Shown: piece after piece, positions 15,216-17,528 of the stretch
How the letters are laid out: each line of letters opens with the position of its first letter
Numbering within the stretch: the first letter of the stretch is position 1
Source of the DNA: an uncultured Clostridia bacterium
Lineage (GTDB): Bacteria > Bacillota > Clostridia > Oscillospirales > Oscillospiraceae
Reading direction: 5' to 3'
Assembly: GCA_938049125.1 (NCBI GenBank)
Contig: CALICR010000095.1
Coordinates: forward strand, 1 to 17,528
DNA length: 17,528 bases
Notes under the pieces: generated by a model
The model's database searches: none
The model's input: only the letters and a program-made list of their open reading frames with translations
What the model was told of the DNA's origin: nothing
Position numbers and translations under genes: made by a program

Positions 15216-15245
15216 TTGACAGGAAGATTTCCGTAATGCTACAAT
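15216..15245 (+). promoter_or_regulatory. Extended -10 promoter of the beta-propeller gene
   Basis: A consensus TTGACA (15216-15221), an 18-base spacer, and TACAAT (15240-15245) preceded by TGC (15237-15239), which forms an extended -10 element. Transcription would start near 15252, about 43 bases before the ATG at 15295. The ribosome binding site GGGAGG is at 15281-15286. Confidence 0.75.
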
Positions 15246-15294
15246 CAAGCCAAATTGCATGCCGGGATGAGAGCGGCGGCGGGAGGAACGGACT

Positions 15295-16755
15295 ATGCTG
15301 GGAGAACTGAAACGGAACATCGCCTGGGTGCGCGGGGAGCGGCCGGTCATTCAGGCGGACGGCGTGTTTGCCAGGACCATCACCATGAACCCCTGGGCCA
15401 TCGTGGAGGGAGACACCATCTACCTCTTCTACGCCGGGGACAACGAGACCGGGCGGCGGCAGATCCGCCTGGCAACCGCGCCGGTCTCTGACCCGACCAA
15501 CTTCACCTTCTGCGGCGTCGCCGTCGGCAACGGCGAAGACGGCAGCTTCGACTATGCCTGGAGCGTGCTGCCCCACGTTGTGAAGCTGGAAGAGGGGCGC
15601 TACTTCATGCTCTACTCCGGCAACTGCGGCCACGGGCAGGGCCTGAGCCAGTTCCCCGGTCTCGGCGCGGCCTGGTCCTCGGATCTGATCCACTGGAAAA
15701 AGTACGCACACAACCCTGTGGTGCCGCCCCTCGACGAGATGACAGGCGAGCCGCAGATCGGCATTGCGGGCGGCGGCCTCCTCAAGGAGGACCTGCCCGG
15801 CGGCGGCTGGCTCCTGCACCTCTACTACACCGGCATGCCCACCCTGAGCCGCGACAATATCTTCCTGGACCAGCAGAAGGCGGTCTACCACGCCGTCTCC
15901 CGGGACGGCATCCACTGGGAGCGCCGTGGCTGCGTCCACGCCCGGACCACGGCCCTGGACTATGAGAACATCGCCTCTGCCGGCGGCCCCGTCTACCGCG
16001 GCGGCGACGGGCTTTACCGCACCTGGTATTCCTCCATCGGCACCCGCTGGGGCGTCTACTCTATCACTTACGCTGAGAGCGAGGACGGCATCCACTGGAG
16101 CCGCGGCGTGCGCTACGGTGAAAACCTCGCCCTCGCGCCCCAGAGCCGTGACCTGGACGAGCTGGACTTCCGGCGCAATCGCTGGCAGGACCAAAGCGTC
16201 TCCTACCCCACGGTGCTGCGCCTCGGCGATACCTGCCGGATGTACTACTGCGGCAACGAGTACGGCGTGGGCGGCATCGGTACCGCCGTGGCCGCGCCGC
16301 TGCGCCTCGGCCTGACCGGCGAGCCCGGCGGCTGGGCCAAGGTCTGGGACCACCTTGCCGCCGCGCGATACCGCGTCGGCCTCAGCACCGTTGTGACCAC
16401 CGACGAGACCGGCCCCCTGACCGGCGGCATCTTCCAGGAGGGCTCCACCTACAACACCAGCGTGTTCTACGAGCAGTTCCCTGCCGCCGCGGACGGCGCA
16501 GCCCCGCTGAGCGTCCGGGCCATCGCCACGCATCACCTCGACGGCGTCCACCTCCAGCTGTTCCTCTTCAACCGTGCCCCGCGAGCGCTGCATGGCCTCA
16601 CCGTCACGCTGGAGGGCTTTGGCAGCCCGCTGACCGTCTCCTTTTCCGACGCCGAAGCGGCTCGGCAGGGCGGTCGGGTCACCGTTTCCCTCGGCGATCT
16701 CGGTCCCGAGCAGACCGTCTGCTGCCACGGCCTCATCCAAAAATCCGCCAAGTGA
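15295..16755 (+). CDS. Beta-propeller glycoside-hydrolase-like protein (GH32/43/130-type fold)
   Basis: A 486-residue protein without a signal peptide, so probably cytoplasmic. The first 360 or so residues look like a five-bladed beta-propeller of the kind found in glycoside hydrolases and phosphorylases. Blade-like repeats are IVEGDTIYLFYAGDNE (36-51), EGRYFMLYSG (100-109), SSDLIHWKKYAHNPVV (128-143), SRDGIHWERRG (202-212), ESEDGIHWSRG (261-271) and GDTCRMYYCG (311-320). The W-S-x-D-x-x-H-W pattern is typical of these propellers. Acidic residues that could be catalytic are present, but I cannot assign them with confidence. The remainder (about 370-486) may be a separate beta-rich domain. The gene has its own promoter and terminator and is divergent from the catabolic operon. 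Its substrate and its link to that operon are unknown. Confidence 0.75.
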   Translation: MLGELKRNIAWVRGERPVIQADGVFARTITMNPWAIVEGDTIYLFYAGDNETGRRQIRLATAPVSDPTNFTFCGVAVGNGEDGSFDYAWSVLPHVVKLEEGRYFMLYSGNCGHGQGLSQFPGLGAAWSSDLIHWKKYAHNPVVPPLDEMTGEPQIGIAGGGLLKEDLPGGGWLLHLYYTGMPTLSRDNIFLDQQKAVYHAVSRDGIHWERRGCVHARTTALDYENIASAGGPVYRGGDGLYRTWYSSIGTRWGVYSITYAESEDGIHWSRGVRYGENLALAPQSRDLDELDFRRNRWQDQSVSYPTVLRLGDTCRMYYCGNEYGVGGIGTAVAAPLRLGLTGEPGGWAKVWDHLAAARYRVGLSTVVTTDETGPLTGGIFQEGSTYNTSVFYEQFPAAADGAAPLSVRAIATHHLDGVHLQLFLFNRAPRALHGLTVTLEGFGSPLTVSFSDAEAARQGGRVTVSLGDLGPEQTVCCHGLIQKSAK

Positions 16756-16757
16756 GC

Positions 16758-16800
16758 AAAAAAATCCCCCGCCGCTCCTAGACCGATGCGGCGGGGGTTC
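16758..16800. terminator. Strong, probably bidirectional intrinsic terminator
   Basis: A perfect 10-base-pair GC stem, CCCCCGCCGC (16766-16775) with GCGGCGGGGG (16788-16797), and a 12-base loop. Seven A lie at 16758-16764 on one side and a looser T-rich tail follows on the other. It begins three bases after the propeller gene stop. Read from the minus strand, the seven A become a T run directly after the stem. It can therefore serve both the propeller gene and the converging ABC exporter unit. Confidence 0.85.
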
Positions 16801-16864
16801 TGTTTGGGGCGCGCAGGGCTGCGGGCCGTCACTCCTTTTGTATGCTCAGTTCTTTGAATTCAAA

Positions 16865-17011
16865 CTATAGCTCGTTTTCCACGTCGCAGGGGACCGAGAG
16901 AGACAGCCTGTCCTCCCCGCGGTCCGCCAGCTCGTAGCGGCCCCAGGACAGCAGGCCGCAGATGCACCAGCTCAGGTCCGGTACGTCGATCCGCTTACGG
17001 CGCAGCTGCAA
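16865..17011 (-). CDS. Short coding-like frame of unknown identity after the ABC exporter gene
   Basis: A minus-strand frame overlapping the end of the ABC exporter gene by 17 bases and running to a TAG at 16865-16867. If it starts at the TTG at 17009-17011 it encodes 48 residues. The codons are mostly G- or C-ending and the translation looks protein-like (DVPDLSWCICGLLSWGRYEL, then an acidic end, SVPCDVENEL). There is no ATG and no well-spaced ribosome binding site, and the frame is closed upstream by a TAA near 17050. It could be a genuine small protein with an unusual start, the remnant of a longer gene, or the result of a frameshift. I do not recognise it. Confidence 0.3.
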   Translation of the reverse strand: MQLRRKRIDVPDLSWCICGLLSWGRYELADRGEDRLSLSVPCDVENEL

Positions 17012-17517
17012 GCACTCCGTTTTGAATGTGCAAAACGTGCGTGAACCGCTTTAAAAATTCGGGGGAATAATTGTGCATCGCAACAATGAGAAGGTCGCAT
17101 GGTATTTCCAAAATTTGCTGTTCCAGCGCCATGCGCGTCTTCTCATCCAGGCCGGAGGTCGGTTCATCCAGCATGACCAGGCTCCCGTGCTTCCAAAGCG
17201 TGCGGGCCAGATCGAGCCGCCGCTCCTCGCCGCCGGAAAGTGCGTGCGCATCGCTTCCGATCTGCGTATCCATGGACGCGCCGCGCGCAGCGTACCACTT
17301 TGACAGGCCCGTCCTTACAAGCACCTGCTCCAGTGCTTCGTCTTCCTGCGCGCTGCCGGAGAACATGCTGACGTTATCCCGAATGGACGCGCGGAACACG
17401 AAGGACTTCTGCGGCAAAAGCGTGACCTGCCTGCGAAATTCCGTGTAATCATAGTCGCGGACGGGATGTCCGTTGATTTCATAGGCACCGTCTGCGGTGC
17501 ACATGGCGGCCAGCACC
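16995..17517 (-). CDS. ABC exporter ATPase domain, 5' end missing
   Basis: The C-terminal nucleotide-binding part (about 173 residues) of an ABC protein of the exporter type. Upstream sequence, including Walker A and any membrane domain, lies beyond the artificial contig end. Visible are the Q-loop in LLPQKSFVFRASIRDNVSMF (33-52 of the visible part), the signature LSGGEERR (93-100), Walker B SLVMLDEP (112-119), the D-loop SGLD (121-124) and the switch His148 in VAMHNYSP. The QKSFVFRASIRDNV segment is typical of exporter half-transporters (multidrug, lipid, peptide or CydCD-like), not of the peptide importer ATPases elsewhere in the window. The orientation converges on the propeller gene, so this is a separate transcription unit. 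The cargo is unknown. Confidence 0.88.
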
Positions 17518-17528
17518 AGATCGGAAGA
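17518..17528. other. Illumina adapter remnant at the right end
   Basis: The last 11 bases, AGATCGGAAGA, are the start of the reverse-complemented Illumina adapter and mirror the 13 bases at the left end. They are not genomic and cut the ABC exporter gene artificially. The first A of this stretch could by chance also be genomic. Confidence 0.95.

Noticed and set aside
15064..15236. Short open frames on both strands in the GC-rich part of the divergent region
   Set aside because: No ribosome binding site or recognisable family, and they overlap the propeller gene's promoter.
15064..16740. A 558-codon open frame on the minus strand
   Set aside because: It is antisense to the propeller gene, has a shadow-like composition, and would overlap that gene's promoter.
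1..17528. Matching inverted sequences at the two ends, resembling terminal inverted repeats of a mobile element
   Set aside because: They are Illumina adapter sequence, and no transposase or target-site duplication is present.

Overview
The window is a GC-rich contig, probably from an anaerobic member of the Clostridia (Firmicutes). The clues are strong AGGAGG-type ribosome binding sites, a substrate-binding lipoprotein with an FAGC lipobox and a Glu/Thr-rich linker, and a CoA-acylating aldehyde dehydrogenase that resembles Clostridium kluyveri SucD. Assignment to a genus is not possible. Both ends carry Illumina adapter remnants (1-13 and 17518-17528). The contig is therefore cut artificially, and the genes at both edges are incomplete.

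Almost all of the window (14-14794, minus strand) is one tightly packed set of twelve genes. In transcription order from right to left they are: a zinc alcohol dehydrogenase (MDR family), a small cupin, a short-chain dehydrogenase, a complete Dpp/Opp-type ABC importer (binding protein, two permeases, two ATPases), a D-aminoacylase-family amidohydrolase, a CoA-acylating aldehyde dehydrogenase, the beta and alpha subunits of a succinyl-CoA-synthetase-like ligase, and the alpha and beta subunits of an acetoin/2-oxoacid dehydrogenase E1. The beta E1 gene runs off the left edge. Most gaps are under 50 bases and several genes overlap (4-base ATGA overlaps, and one 8-base overlap). A good sigma-A-type promoter sits in the AT-rich region upstream of the first gene. 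A strong hairpin between the binding-protein gene and the permease gene probably sets transcript stoichiometry.

Read together, the operon looks like an import-and-ferment pathway. An amide-containing or peptide-like solute would enter through the ABC system and be hydrolysed by the amidohydrolase. The alcohol dehydrogenases could then make a ketol. The TPP-dependent E1 could cleave it to an aldehyde and an acyl group, the aldehyde dehydrogenase could make a second acyl-CoA, and the ligase could recover ATP from the acyl-CoAs. The substrate is unknown and the pathway is inference. The E2/E3 components it needs would have to lie beyond the left edge or elsewhere.

On the plus strand, 15295-16755 encodes a cytoplasmic beta-propeller protein related to glycoside hydrolases, divergent from the operon, with its own extended -10 promoter and a strong terminator. 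At the right edge (16995-17517, minus strand) is the C-terminal part of an ABC exporter ATPase from another transcription unit, followed by a short coding-like stretch of unknown identity. No tRNA, rRNA, CRISPR array or insertion sequence was seen.
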